Positions 44,148-53,487 of a stretch of DNA of 64,000 nt are shown piece after piece; the stretch's first letter is position 1; each line of letters begins with the position of its first letter. Made by a program: the position numbers and the translations under genes. The notes beneath the pieces were generated by a model. The model was not told the origin of the DNA. It worked only from the letters and a program-made list of their open reading frames with translations, and ran no database searches. The stretch is from Polaribacter sp. IC066. Its GTDB lineage: Bacteria > Bacteroidota > Bacteroidia > Flavobacteriales > Flavobacteriaceae. Location: assembly GCF_007997085.1 (NCBI RefSeq), contig NZ_VORR01000003.1:1-64000 (forward strand), in the 5' to 3' direction.

Positions 44148-46523
44148 ATGAATTTCTGGACAAAAGTTGCGGGTATTATTTTAAGAAACCGTTACTTGGT
44201 TTTATTAGGTATTGCCATCATTACAGGTTTGTTAGCATCACAAATGAAGTATATGAAGTTTTCATATACAGAAGCAAACTTATTACCAGAAAACCATGAA
44301 GCCAATTTAGAATACAATAAGTTTTTAGAAATTTTTGGTGAAGAAGGCAATCTTGTTATTCTTGGTATTAAAGATTCTACTGTTTTTACACCTAAAAAAT
44401 TTAATGCTTGGAACAATTTAGTAAATCAATTTGATGATTTAGAAGAAATAGATTTTACACTTTCTATTGCAGATGTTCAAAAATTAAAGGCCGATAGAAA
44501 AAAAAGAAAATTTGTTTTAGAACCACTTTATAAAACAAACCCTAAAACAACAGCTGAAGTTTTAGCCATTAAGAAAGAGCTTTTCGAAAAACTTCCTTTT
44601 TATGATAATTTGCTATTTAATAAAGAAACAGGCACCCTACAAACTGCTATTTACATAAAAAAAGATATTGTAAACACACCAAAACGTAGAGATTTCATAT
44701 TTAATACGTTAATTCCTATCATAGAAAAGTTTGAAAAGGATAATAATGTTGATGTTCGTATTTCTGGAATGCCATACATTAGAACTTTAAACGCACAAAA
44801 CATTCAAGGTGAAATACTGCTGTTTGTTTTAGGCGCACTTTTAATAACAGCCGTTATCTTCTTTTTCTTTTTCCGATCTTATAGAGCAACCTTTATAACC
44901 CTACTTGTGGTTACCATAGGTGTTACCTGGGCTTTTGGTTTTATAGGATGGTTTAGATTTGAAATTACTGTTTTATCAGCATTAATTCCGCCATTAATTA
45001 TTGTAATTGGGGTACCCAACGCCGTTTTTCTGATAAACAAATATCAACAAGAAATTAAAAAACACGGTAATCAAGCAAAATCTTTACAACGTGTAATTGC
45101 TAAAGTTGGGAATGCAACTTTAATGACCAATATTACGACTGCCTCTGGTTTTGCCACTTTTGTATTTGTTAAGAGTGATTTATTACGCGAATTCGGAATT
45201 TTAGCTTCTGTAAACATCATTAGTATTTTTATTTTAGCTTTATTGATTATTCCAATTATCTATAGTTTTATGCCACTTCCTAAAAAGAAGCATCTAAATC
45301 ACCTTGAAAGGCAATGGATAGAAAATGTAGTAGATTGGATGGAAAGAATGGTAAGAAATCAACGAATTACCATTTATTTTACAACCGTTATTGTCATTGT
45401 ATTAAGCATTATTGGCGTTTATAAAATTAAAGTTTCTGGCAGTTTAATAGAAGATATGCCTAAAAGCACCAGCTTTTATAAAGATATTAAGTTCTTTGAA
45501 AGAGAATTTGGTGGTATTATGCCATTAGAAATTTTAATTGATACTAAAAAGGAAAAAGGCGTTATGAAATTATCGACCTTAAAAAAGATGGATAAAATTA
45601 ATGAAGCCATTGAATCCTTCCTTGAGCTATCAAAACCAATCTCTGTTGTAAATTTAGTAAAATACTCAAAACAAGCTTATTATTTGGGTAACCCTAAATA
45701 CTATCAGCTACCAACAACACAAGAGCAGAGTTATATTTTTGCCTATACAAAAAACACAAATAATGATGCAGGCTTGCTAAAAAACTTTGTAGATTCTACG
45801 GGGCGTTATGCAAGAATAACTACCTTTATGAAAGATATTGGCACCGATAAGATGGATGTTATTCAAGAACGATTAAGAGCCGTTGTTGATAAAGAATTTC
45901 CTTCGGATACCTATGAAGTTTCTATTACAGGTAAGGCACTCGTTTTTATTAAAGGAACTAATTACTTAATTACCAATTTGGTATTTTCTTTATCATTGGC
46001 TATTGTTTTAATTGCACTTTTTATGGCTTGGATGTTTAGATCACCACAAATGATTGTCATTTCGTTGCTGCCAAATATTCTTCCGCTACTTATTACAGCA
46101 GGATTGATGGGCTTTTTCGGCATCCCTATAAAACCTTCTACAATTTTAGTGTTTAGTATTGCCTTTGGTATTTCTGTAGATGATACCATTCACTTTTTAG
46201 CAAAATACAGACAAGAATTAATTGCGCATGATTGGCGCATAAAACCCTCTGTGTACGCCGCTTTAAGAGAAACAGGGGTAAGTATGTTTTATACTTCTAT
46301 TGTGTTATTTTTTGGCTTTTTAGTATTTTGTCTCTCAAGTTTTGGTGGCACGATAGCACTTGGTGGCTTGGTTTCTATAACGTTACTATTAGCAATGGTT
46401 TCTAACTTATTATTGCTCCCCTCTTTATTGCTAACTTTCGAAAAGAAAATTGCCAATAAAAAAATGTTTAAAGAACCTAAAATTAAAATTTTACCAACAG
46501 AAGAAGAAAAAACAGAACTATAA
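44148..46523 (+). CDS. MMPL/RND-family membrane transporter
   Basis: This is an inner-membrane protein of 791 residues with the RND layout: one N-terminal helix (RNRYLVLLGIAIITGLLAS), a periplasmic domain, a block of helices from about residue 225 to 380, a second periplasmic domain, and a second helix block from about 620 to 770. It carries the conserved membrane motif SIAFGISVDDTIHFLAKYRQE. Proteins of this type in Bacteroidota are annotated as exporters of lipids or hopanoids, but no substrate can be given here. It is a single-gene unit between two terminators. Confidence 0.88.
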   Translation: MNFWTKVAGIILRNRYLVLLGIAIITGLLASQMKYMKFSYTEANLLPENHEANLEYNKFLEIFGEEGNLVILGIKDSTVFTPKKFNAWNNLVNQFDDLEEIDFTLSIADVQKLKADRKKRKFVLEPLYKTNPKTTAEVLAIKKELFEKLPFYDNLLFNKETGTLQTAIYIKKDIVNTPKRRDFIFNTLIPIIEKFEKDNNVDVRISGMPYIRTLNAQNIQGEILLFVLGALLITAVIFFFFFRSYRATFITLLVVTIGVTWAFGFIGWFRFEITVLSALIPPLIIVIGVPNAVFLINKYQQEIKKHGNQAKSLQRVIAKVGNATLMTNITTASGFATFVFVKSDLLREFGILASVNIISIFILALLIIPIIYSFMPLPKKKHLNHLERQWIENVVDWMERMVRNQRITIYFTTVIVIVLSIIGVYKIKVSGSLIEDMPKSTSFYKDIKFFEREFGGIMPLEILIDTKKEKGVMKLSTLKKMDKINEAIESFLELSKPISVVNLVKYSKQAYYLGNPKYYQLPTTQEQSYIFAYTKNTNNDAGLLKNFVDSTGRYARITTFMKDIGTDKMDVIQERLRAVVDKEFPSDTYEVSITGKALVFIKGTNYLITNLVFSLSLAIVLIALFMAWMFRSPQMIVISLLPNILPLLITAGLMGFFGIPIKPSTILVFSIAFGISVDDTIHFLAKYRQELIAHDWRIKPSVYAALRETGVSMFYTSIVLFFGFLVFCLSSFGGTIALGGLVSITLLLAMVSNLLLLPSLLLTFEKKIANKKMFKEPKIKILPTEEEKTEL

Positions 46524-46526
46524 AAA

Positions 46527-46560
46527 AACCTTTACTAAAATAATTTAGTAAAGGTTTATT
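46527..46560 (+). terminator. Terminator of the transporter gene
   Basis: AAACCTTTACTAAA (46527-46540) pairs perfectly with TTTAGTAAAGGTTT (46545-46558) around 4 bases, four bases after the stop. Confidence 0.85.
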
Positions 46561-46738
46561 ATTATTGAAAATTGGGGAATTCAAGATTTATTAAATCTAG
46601 AGTAAAACTACTCAAAACAAATTATTTTTCATAGCAATTTTTTAAAGCTTTGTCCTTTTCAATAGAATACTCAAATTTAAGATACTTTTATTATAAAGTC
46701 AACTGTGTTATCACGCAGTTTTTTATTATTCTTGCACT

Positions 46739-47467
46739 ATGAAAGAAGGTTTTGGCGAATACACCAGAAAAAGAGTTTCAGATGTACCCATAGATTTAAA
46801 AGATCCTAGCTACAAAGAGTACGCAAAAAAAGTACCTCAATTTATTGGGCAAGCCGTTTATATTTATTCTTTTGAAAAAAACAGAATGTTATATGCTTTT
46901 GGTTGGGAAGATTTATTAGGCTATAAAAATGAAGAAATTACTTTGTTAAAAATAGTAGGTAATACTTCAAAAAGACACTTCAACTTCTCTAACGAACTAA
47001 ATGACAAAGCACTACAGTTTTTGGCAGGCATTAAAAAAGATTTAGATAAATATAGTTTTACCATTGAAGTAGAAAAAATTCATAATGATGGTACTATAAT
47101 TCCGTTGTTTTCTCGGGTTGGTATTTATAAATCAAACCAAGGAACTATTTTAGAAATAATTGGTATTTCAGAAAGAATTCATTCTAGAAAACTAGGCGCT
47201 ATTATGCAATATGCCGCTTTTGGACCAAAACTTTCTGGATTTGAAGAAACCCTAAACGATCAATTATTTAATAAATTAGGCATTTCTAGAAAAGAAATAG
47301 AAGCTTTAGAGTTGGCTGCTAAAGGTTTCGGTTTTAAAGAAATTGCGAACCAATTACATGTTAGTCAATCTGCCATAGAAAAAAGAATTATGCCACTTTA
47401 CAAAAGATTTCAAGTAAAAGGATTAACACATTTAATCAGTTTTGCGTACGAAAATCATATTTTATAG
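46739..47467 (+). CDS. PAS-domain regulator with LuxR-type DNA-binding domain
   Basis: This is a 242-residue cytosolic transcription regulator. Residues about 30-140 resemble a PAS sensor (QAVYIYSFEKNRMLYAFGW, DLLGYKNEEI, TIEVEKIHNDGTIIPLFSRVGI). Residues about 175-242 form a LuxR-like helix-turn-helix (LGISRKEIEALELAAKGFGFKEIA, HVSQSAIEKRIMPLYKRF). No ligand is evident. TATTCTTG, one base off the -7 consensus, ends four bases before the ATG, so the message may be leaderless. Its stop overlaps the end of the convergent NTPase pseudogene by six bases. Confidence 0.82.
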   Translation: MKEGFGEYTRKRVSDVPIDLKDPSYKEYAKKVPQFIGQAVYIYSFEKNRMLYAFGWEDLLGYKNEEITLLKIVGNTSKRHFNFSNELNDKALQFLAGIKKDLDKYSFTIEVEKIHNDGTIIPLFSRVGIYKSNQGTILEIIGISERIHSRKLGAIMQYAAFGPKLSGFEETLNDQLFNKLGISRKEIEALELAAKGFGFKEIANQLHVSQSAIEKRIMPLYKRFQVKGLTHLISFAYENHIL

Positions 47468-48527
47468 GTTTACCTTAGCAATTTTATGTTCTTCAATACC
47501 AATATCTAATAACATTTTTTTCCAAGTATCTTTATGTGCTATATCTTTAGGTTGCTTATTTCCTAAAACCCAAATTATATTTTTGTTCTTTAACAAAGCT
47601 CTATTTTCTTTATTTTCTGGCTTTAGCGTATCTATGAAACTTAAAAGCTTTTTTGGGGATATTAACTCGTCTTGTATGGGCTCACTTGGGTTTATATCAT
47701 CAATCATTACATAATCTGCGGTTTTCCAATTCCATATTTCATGAGATTCTAAAACATCACCCTCATCTTTAAAGAAATAATTGAACATTTTTATCGCACT
47801 TACATACAAACAACTGTTGTTTCTTATGCTTAATTCATTTAAAATCCCAACACCTAAACTTGTTTTTCCTGTATTTAAAGAACCAAAAATCAAAAGATGT
47901 TCGCCATCGGTTTTACTGGCACCTAAAAAAGTATCTACTTTTAACTTGTTTTCATCCTCTATGTGAAAATCCCATTGACTTAAACGAAACTGAAAAGGAA
48001 AACGCGCATAGAATTGGTACATTTTAGTAATAAACCAATATCTAGTGGCAAAGAGTAAGTTCATGGTTAAAATTGATAAAACAATTAAGACTGCTGTATT
48101 TTTACCTTCACTAATAATTAAGCTAAATAAAAAAGAACCAAATGCAAAAAAACAAACATCTGTAAATGTATCAAAAGCTGCATTAGCCCATTTTGACTTA
48201 AACTTATATTTTGTTTTTTTGGATAAAAATCATATCAGAACTAGAGGTTCTCTTCCTTAATAATGGTCCTAAAAAATTATACGTTTCAAAAAGTAACCAA
48301 AAAACTGAAACATATATTGCGGATTTTATTTCATCAACATTAAAGCAATGAAATACTAAAAAAGCAGGAATAAAACCTAAAGAAATATGGCCAAACTGAT
48401 TTGCCAACCAAGCGTACGTTAAAGTAATACCTCTGTGTGAATCTTTGCCTATTGCATCATCTTTTAACTGTTTTAAAATTCTGTTGAGCGGGATTGTCTT
48501 TTTCATAAGAGAAATAAATGTTCTCAA
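47462..48527 (-). pseudogene. Frameshifted gene for a membrane protein with a P-loop NTPase domain
   Basis: One gene is read in two frames. The first (48527-48204) has an N-terminal cytosolic segment and two helices (HISLGFIPAFLVFHCF, AIYVSVFWLLFETYNF) and stops soon after an A7 run (48214-48220, minus-strand sense). Dropping one A continues as KYKFKSKWANAAFDTFTD, two more helices, and then a cytosolic domain with Walker A FGSLNTGKTSLG and a Walker B-like YVMIDDINPSEP. The joined product is about 354 residues. It resembles a DnaA/IstB-style ATPase fused to four helices; no family is recognised. Inactivation or a base-call error are both possible. Confidence 0.75.
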
Positions 48528-48646
48528 ATATAGATTTATTTTATCATTATTAATTTAACACCTATAAATTAACACTCATTTTACAGCAAAAAAAGTATCT
48601 TTACCACGCAAAGAAAGCTTTTAAAACAAATCAAACAAAAGACAAA

Positions 48647-50080
48647 ATGACAGAGAAAAACGTTGCCGAAATTTTAAAATCAGATGCATTTTTACAAGAG
48701 GTAAGCTTAAAAGGTTGGGTAAGAACTTTTAGAAGCAACCGGTTTATTGCTTTAAATGATGGTTCTACTATTAACAATATTCAATGTGTTATCGACTTTG
48801 AAAATACAGATGAAGAAATTTTAAAAAGAATAACAACTGGTGCTGCAATCGCTATTAAAGGAACTATTGTAGAAAGCCAAGGAAAAGGACAAACCGTTGA
48901 AATACAAGTTTCTGAAATTGAAATTTTAGGAGATTCTAATGCAGATGAATATCCTATTCAACCTAAAAAACATAGCTTTGAGTTTTTGCGTGAAAATGCC
49001 CATTTACGTGTTAGAACAAATACATTTAGTGCCGTAATGAGAGTGCGGTCTAAACTATCTTTTGCTGTTCATAAATATTTTCAAGAAAATGGTTTTAACT
49101 ATGTAAACACACCAATTATTACGGGTTCTGATGCAGAAGGTGCTGGAGAAATGTTTAGAGTTACCAATTTTGAAGACAACAAGGCTCCTTTAACTGAAGA
49201 TGGAAAAATAGATTATTCGAAAGATTTTTTTGGTAAAGAAACAAATTTAACGGTTTCTGGACAGTTAGAAGCAGAGACTTTTGCAATGGCTTTAGGAAAA
49301 GCTTATACTTTTGGGCCAACTTTTAGAGCAGAGAATTCTAATACAACCCGCCATTTAGCAGAATTTTGGATGATTGAGCCAGAAGTTGCTTTTATGGATT
49401 TGGATGGAAATATGGATTTGGCAGAAGATTTTATCAAGTCGGTTTTAAAAGATGTGTTAGAAAATTGTAAGGACGATTTAGAGTTTTTAGATCAACGTTT
49501 AACACAAGAAGAAAAGAGCAAACCACAAGCCGAAAGAAGTGAAATGAGTTTGCTAAATAAATTAAAATTTGTAGTATATAATAATTTTAAAAGAGTTTCT
49601 TACACAGAAGCTTTTGATATTTTAAGAAATTCTAAACCTAATAAAAAGAAGAAATTTCAATATCCAATAAATGAATGGGGCGCAGACTTACAGTCTGAAC
49701 ACGAACGTTATTTGGTTGAGAAACATTTTAAATGTCCCGTTATTTTATTTGATTATCCTGCAAATATTAAAGCATTTTATATGCGTTTAAATGATGATGG
49801 AAAAACGGTCAGAGCAATGGATGTTCTTTTTCCTGGCATTGGTGAAATGGTTGGTGGCTCTCAAAGAGAAGAACGTTATGATGTTTTGGTTGATAAAATG
49901 AAGGCGTTAGATATTGATGAAAAAGAATTATGGTGGTATTTAGATTTACGTAAATATGGTACTGCTGTGCATTCTGGTTTTGGTCTAGGTTTTGAGAGAT
50001 TGGTGCAGTTTACTACCGGAATGAACAATATTAGAGATGTAATTCCTTTTCCTAGAACTCCTCAAAATGCAGAATTTTAA
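48647..50080 (+). CDS. asnS: Asparaginyl-tRNA synthetase
   Basis: AsnS charges tRNA-Asn. The 477 residues have an OB-fold anticodon-binding domain (VSLKGWVRTFRSNRFIALNDGS) and a class II catalytic core with HLRVRTNTFSAVMRVRS (motif 1 area), TFGPTFRAENSNTTRHLAEFWMIEPE (motif 2) and GLGFERLVQFTTGMNNIRDVIPFPR (motif 3). The final FPRTPQNAEF is typical of AsnRS. An in-family length and ATG start fit. A hairpin terminator separates it from rpoN. Confidence 0.97.
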   Translation: MTEKNVAEILKSDAFLQEVSLKGWVRTFRSNRFIALNDGSTINNIQCVIDFENTDEEILKRITTGAAIAIKGTIVESQGKGQTVEIQVSEIEILGDSNADEYPIQPKKHSFEFLRENAHLRVRTNTFSAVMRVRSKLSFAVHKYFQENGFNYVNTPIITGSDAEGAGEMFRVTNFEDNKAPLTEDGKIDYSKDFFGKETNLTVSGQLEAETFAMALGKAYTFGPTFRAENSNTTRHLAEFWMIEPEVAFMDLDGNMDLAEDFIKSVLKDVLENCKDDLEFLDQRLTQEEKSKPQAERSEMSLLNKLKFVVYNNFKRVSYTEAFDILRNSKPNKKKKFQYPINEWGADLQSEHERYLVEKHFKCPVILFDYPANIKAFYMRLNDDGKTVRAMDVLFPGIGEMVGGSQREERYDVLVDKMKALDIDEKELWWYLDLRKYGTAVHSGFGLGFERLVQFTTGMNNIRDVIPFPRTPQNAEF

Positions 50081-50104
50081 AGAAAAAATAAAATTAAATA
50101 GCAC

Positions 50105-50140
50105 AATCGTCATTCCTAAAAAGAATGGCGATTTTATTTT
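50105..50140 (+). terminator. Terminator of asnS
   Basis: AATCGTCATTC (50105-50115) pairs with GAATGGCGATT (50123-50133) with one wobble pair, then TTATTTT, 25 bases after the asnS stop. Confidence 0.75.
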
Positions 50141-50151
50141 AAGCTATTTCC

Positions 50152-50159
50152 TATATTTG
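50152..50159 (+). promoter_or_regulatory. Probable -7 box of rpoN, very close to the start codon
   Basis: TATATTTG fits TAnnTTTG and ends five bases before the ATG at 50165. If it is used, transcription starts almost at the start codon and the message is leaderless or nearly so. Confidence 0.45.
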
Positions 50160-50164
50160 TGTAT

Positions 50165-51625
50165 ATGCTAAAACAAAGCCTTCAATATAGATTATTACAA
50201 AAGCTATCTCCTCAACAAATTCAGTTGATGAAGTTAATTCAATTACCTACACAGGCTTTTGAAGAACGTTTAAAACAAGAAATTGAAGAAAACCCAGCTT
50301 TAGATACTGGCAAGGAAGAATTAGATTCTATCGATGATGATTTATCTAATGAATATGACGACGATGCAGGTACAGAAAAAATTGAAGCTGAAGATATTAA
50401 CATCGATGAATACTTAAGTGATGATGAAGTACCAAGCTACAAAACACAAGCAAATAATTATTCTGCGGATGATGAAGAAAAAAATGTACCGTATGCCGCA
50501 GGAACTAGCTTTCATCAATCTTTAAAAAACCAATTAAACACGTATAGTTTTAGTGAAGAAGAACAAGCTATTGCAGAGTTTTTAGTGGGGAGCATTGATG
50601 ATAGTGGCTATATAAGAAGAGAAATTATAGATTTAGTAGATGATCTTGCCTTTACTGCAAACGTTTTTACAACAGAAGAAAAAGTGGTTTCTATATTAAA
50701 AAGAGCTGTGCACACCTTAGATCCTATTGGCGTAGGTGCAAGAGACTTAAGAGAATGTTTAATTATTCAATTAAAAGCAAAAGACAGTACTAAAATAAGA
50801 AGTTTAGCGATTGAGATATTAGAAACAGCCTTTGATCATTTTGTAAAAAAACACTACACAAAACTTCAAGAAAAATTTAATATTTCTTCTGATGAATTAA
50901 AAGAAGTTAATACAGAAATTTCTAGATTAAATCCTAAACCGGGCAGTTCTTATGCGGGCAATAACAAAATTGCAGAGCAAATAGTGCCAGACTTTTCGAT
51001 TAAGATTATCGATGGGGAATTAGATTTGGTCTTAAACTCAAGAAATGCTCCTGAATTGCATATTTCTAGAGAGTATAACAATATGTTAAAAGGATACCAA
51101 GAATCTAACACAAAGAGTAAGTCTCAAAAAGATGCCGTATTTTTTATCAAACAAAAGCTAGATGCTGCAAAATGGTTTATAGATGCTATAAAACAACGTC
51201 AGCAAACTCTTTTAGTGACCATGAACACGATTATGCATTATCAATTAGATTATTTTTTAACAGGTGATGAGCGCAACTTAAAACCTATGATTCTAAAAGA
51301 TATTGCAGATAAAATAAAAATGGATGTTTCTACAGTTTCTAGAGTTGCCAATAGTAAATATGTATCTACCCCTTATGGCACTAAATTGATTAAAGAATTC
51401 TTTTCTGAATCTATGAAAAATGATCAAGGAGAAGAGGTATCTACCAAAGAAATTAAAAAGATTTTAGAAACTGTTATTTTAGAAGAAGATAAAAAGAAAC
51501 CTTTAACAGATGATAAATTATCTAAAATATTAAAAGAAAAAGGCTACCCAATTGCAAGAAGAACCATTGCCAAATACAGAGAACAGTTAGACTTACCTGT
51601 GGCTCGTTTAAGAAAAGAAATCTAG
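50165..51625 (+). CDS. rpoN: RNA polymerase sigma-54 factor
   Basis: Sigma-54 directs RNA polymerase to -24/-12 promoters and needs an activator ATPase. The protein has 486 residues from the ATG at 50165; an in-frame GTG two codons upstream is less likely. Region I is MLKQSLQYRLLQKLSPQQIQLMKLIQLP. An acidic linker follows, then the core-binding domain, and the DNA-binding domain with the RpoN box near the C-terminus (IARRTIAKYREQLDLPVAR). No enhancer-binding protein is in the window. The next gene starts within its stop codon. Confidence 0.97.
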   Translation: MLKQSLQYRLLQKLSPQQIQLMKLIQLPTQAFEERLKQEIEENPALDTGKEELDSIDDDLSNEYDDDAGTEKIEAEDINIDEYLSDDEVPSYKTQANNYSADDEEKNVPYAAGTSFHQSLKNQLNTYSFSEEEQAIAEFLVGSIDDSGYIRREIIDLVDDLAFTANVFTTEEKVVSILKRAVHTLDPIGVGARDLRECLIIQLKAKDSTKIRSLAIEILETAFDHFVKKHYTKLQEKFNISSDELKEVNTEISRLNPKPGSSYAGNNKIAEQIVPDFSIKIIDGELDLVLNSRNAPELHISREYNNMLKGYQESNTKSKSQKDAVFFIKQKLDAAKWFIDAIKQRQQTLLVTMNTIMHYQLDYFLTGDERNLKPMILKDIADKIKMDVSTVSRVANSKYVSTPYGTKLIKEFFSESMKNDQGEEVSTKEIKKILETVILEEDKKKPLTDDKLSKILKEKGYPIARRTIAKYREQLDLPVARLRKEI

Positions 51626-52215
51626 TGCGTTTTTACAAATTCATATCCACCATTTTAAACCCGATTGTAATTCCTACAATCGGGGTTATGCTATACTTCT
51701 TATTAACGCCAAGTAATTTTCAAAGCAATCAGAAATTAACGGTTTTAAGTTTGGTTTTTACGGTTACCTATTTAATTCCTTTATTAATTTTAATTCTTTT
51801 TAAAAAATTAAAGGTTACTAAAAGTTACGAACCAAACACTATAAAAGAACGAAAATTACCCGTTGCCTTAATGATTGTATTATTTTACCTTTTAGGCAAT
51901 ACTACTAGTCATATCGGTAATTTAGCATTACTTTTTTATGCAACTTCATTCGGATTAGTTTTTATTTATATCCTATTCTTTTTCAATATCAAAGCAAGCA
52001 TCCACCTACTTTCATTAGGTTTATTTGCGGGCTTTTTTATGATTTTAAGTATTATTTACGCTCAATCTTATATTCTTTTAATCATGATACTCTTATTGCT
52101 TTCTGGAGTTTTGGCAAGTGCAAGACTAAACTTAAAAGCACACACCACCAAAGAAATATATATCGGCTTTTTTATTGGTATTGGTGCCCCTTTGCTAGTT
52201 TACCTTCTATTATAG
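51625..52215 (+). CDS. Six- or seven-helix membrane protein, PAP2-like
   Basis: This is a 196-residue integral membrane protein. The start is a GTG whose first base is the last base of the rpoN stop (TAGTG), which indicates translational coupling. The C-terminal part (SARLNLKAHTTKEIYIGFFIG) resembles the last motif of PAP2-type phosphatases (SxR or SGR, then H, then G). The first PAP2 motifs are not evident, so catalytic activity is doubtful. Such a gene after rpoN may be common in the family, but I cannot confirm it. Confidence 0.7.
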   Translation: MRFYKFISTILNPIVIPTIGVMLYFLLTPSNFQSNQKLTVLSLVFTVTYLIPLLILILFKKLKVTKSYEPNTIKERKLPVALMIVLFYLLGNTTSHIGNLALLFYATSFGLVFIYILFFFNIKASIHLLSLGLFAGFFMILSIIYAQSYILLIMILLLLSGVLASARLNLKAHTTKEIYIGFFIGIGAPLLVYLLL

Positions 52216-52884
52216 AATATAAAATATAAGTCCGAATTTTAAAATACTAGAGTCCATTGCTTCTCCGTTTATTTGCGCATTTGTAAAAGTTGGAGTAAGA
52301 TTATAAAAAAGATTAAGATTCACTTCGTCATACCCCACAGAAAGTGTTAAACCGTATTGAAATTGATTATAAGCACTTACGTTTTGATAGCTAAATTTAG
52401 TAGCATTTTCTACAAACTCAAATTCGTTAGAAAAATTATACAAGAATTTTACCCCTCCATAAATTCTCCAAAAATCATATTTTTTTGCAGTAGATGTTCT
52501 TAATCTAAACTCTAAAGGAATCTCTAAATTATGCGATTTAAACACATTAGAAGTAAGAGTACTAGAAGTATTAAAAACAGTTACCTTGTTAATTTCTTGT
52601 ACTTTTAATTCATGATTAAAAAAATCAAAACCATAACCGATCCCAAAGGCAACCGATACGTTTCCTTTTTTGTTTAAAATAATGTCTTTTATAAAACCCA
52701 TTGAGATCGCGTACGAAAAACCACTTCTACTTATCTCTTTTGGTTGATTAAAAAATTGAGCATAAGAAATCGATGCATAAATTTGATCTTCAGCATATCG
52801 ATCTCCTAATTGCAAGGAATCTTTTTGAGCTGATATACTCAACACAAAAAACATTAAAAATATTAAAAATACAATCTTCTTCAT
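52210..52884 (-). CDS. Small outer-membrane barrel protein (PorT/porin-like)
   Basis: This protein has 224 residues from the ATG at 52884. That start gives a clean signal peptide (MKKIVFLIFLMFFVLSISAQ); an upstream ATG would add 14 unlikely residues. The rest alternates in the manner of an eight-stranded barrel and ends with a strand closing in LIFYIL. It resembles the general outer-membrane beta-barrel family of Bacteroidota; no function is known. It overlaps the convergent membrane protein gene by six bases. Confidence 0.75.
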   Translation of the reverse strand: MKKIVFLIFLMFFVLSISAQKDSLQLGDRYAEDQIYASISYAQFFNQPKEISRSGFSYAISMGFIKDIILNKKGNVSVAFGIGYGFDFFNHELKVQEINKVTVFNTSSTLTSNVFKSHNLEIPLEFRLRTSTAKKYDFWRIYGGVKFLYNFSNEFEFVENATKFSYQNVSAYNQFQYGLTLSVGYDEVNLNLFYNLTPTFTNAQINGEAMDSSILKFGLIFYIL

Positions 52885-52943
52885 TTTAAAGTAACAAAAG
52901 ATGAATATACGATACTTTGAGAACAATCATTTAAACTCTTAAA

Positions 52944-52980
52944 TAAAAAAAAGGGTTTAATTCGTAAGAATTAAACCCTG
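52944..52980 (-). terminator. Terminator of the exbB-exbD operon
   Basis: AGGGTTTAATTC (52952-52963) pairs perfectly with GAATTAAACCCT (52968-52979) around GTAA. On the minus strand it is followed by T8. It lies about 20 bases past the last exbD stop. Confidence 0.85.
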
Positions 52981-53000
52981 TTATCATAAAATAATTTTTA

Positions 53001-53468
53001 CTAATTCTTTTTACCTGCTGTAGTAGAATAGTTAATTTTAAGAGCATTTACATCTCTTAACTTTAATCTAATATCTATAATAGTTCCTACATTAGACTCT
53101 TTATCAGCTTTGATAGAAGTTGTCATAAGTGGTATTAACTGTTCGGCAATCTTTTCTCTTTTACTTAAAATAAAAGCAGGCACTTGATCTGCTGTAGAAA
53201 TTTTGTCATTCAGTTGTATTTTATTAAAACCTACTCCATCTCTATTAGCATCTTTAGATTTACCCACATAGATTGTACTTACCAAACTTTTGTCCTCTAA
53301 CTTTTTAATTTCAGTGGCCGCAGGTAGTCTTGGGTTTTCGATTACTAAATTAGTTTCTCTCATAGTTGTTGTAACCATAAAGAAAAATAGTAACATAAAA
53401 ACGATATCTGGTAAAGACGCTGTATTTACAGCGGGCATCCCTTTTTTCTTCTTTCTAAACTTAGACAT
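53001..53468 (-). CDS. exbD: ExbD/TolR-family biopolymer transport protein (second copy)
   Basis: ExbD partners ExbB in the inner membrane to power TonB or a similar envelope machine with the proton gradient. The 155 residues have a short basic N-terminus (MSKFRKKKKGMPAVNTASL) and a single helix with the proton-relay Asp in PDIVFMLLFFFMVTTT. A periplasmic domain follows. It lies 19 bases after the first exbD copy and closes the four-gene operon. Confidence 0.9.
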   Translation of the reverse strand: MSKFRKKKKGMPAVNTASLPDIVFMLLFFFMVTTTMRETNLVIENPRLPAATEIKKLEDKSLVSTIYVGKSKDANRDGVGFNKIQLNDKISTADQVPAFILSKREKIAEQLIPLMTTSIKADKESNVGTIIDIRLKLRDVNALKINYSTTAGKKN

Positions 53469-53487
53469 TTGTTTAATTTTAAATTAA

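Noticed and set aside
46699..46735. Hairpin-like AACTG/CAGTT with a T run before the PAS-LuxR gene
   Set aside because: The stem is only five pairs with mismatches, and the strong terminator of the upstream gene is already at 46527. Too weak to call an attenuator.
48214..48220. Possible programmed frameshift at the A7 run (A AAA AAC looks like a -1 slippery site)
   Set aside because: The downstream frame needs a +1 (or -2) shift, not -1; the -1 frame soon hits a stop. A7 is also short for efficient transcriptional slippage. A mutation or base-call error is simpler.
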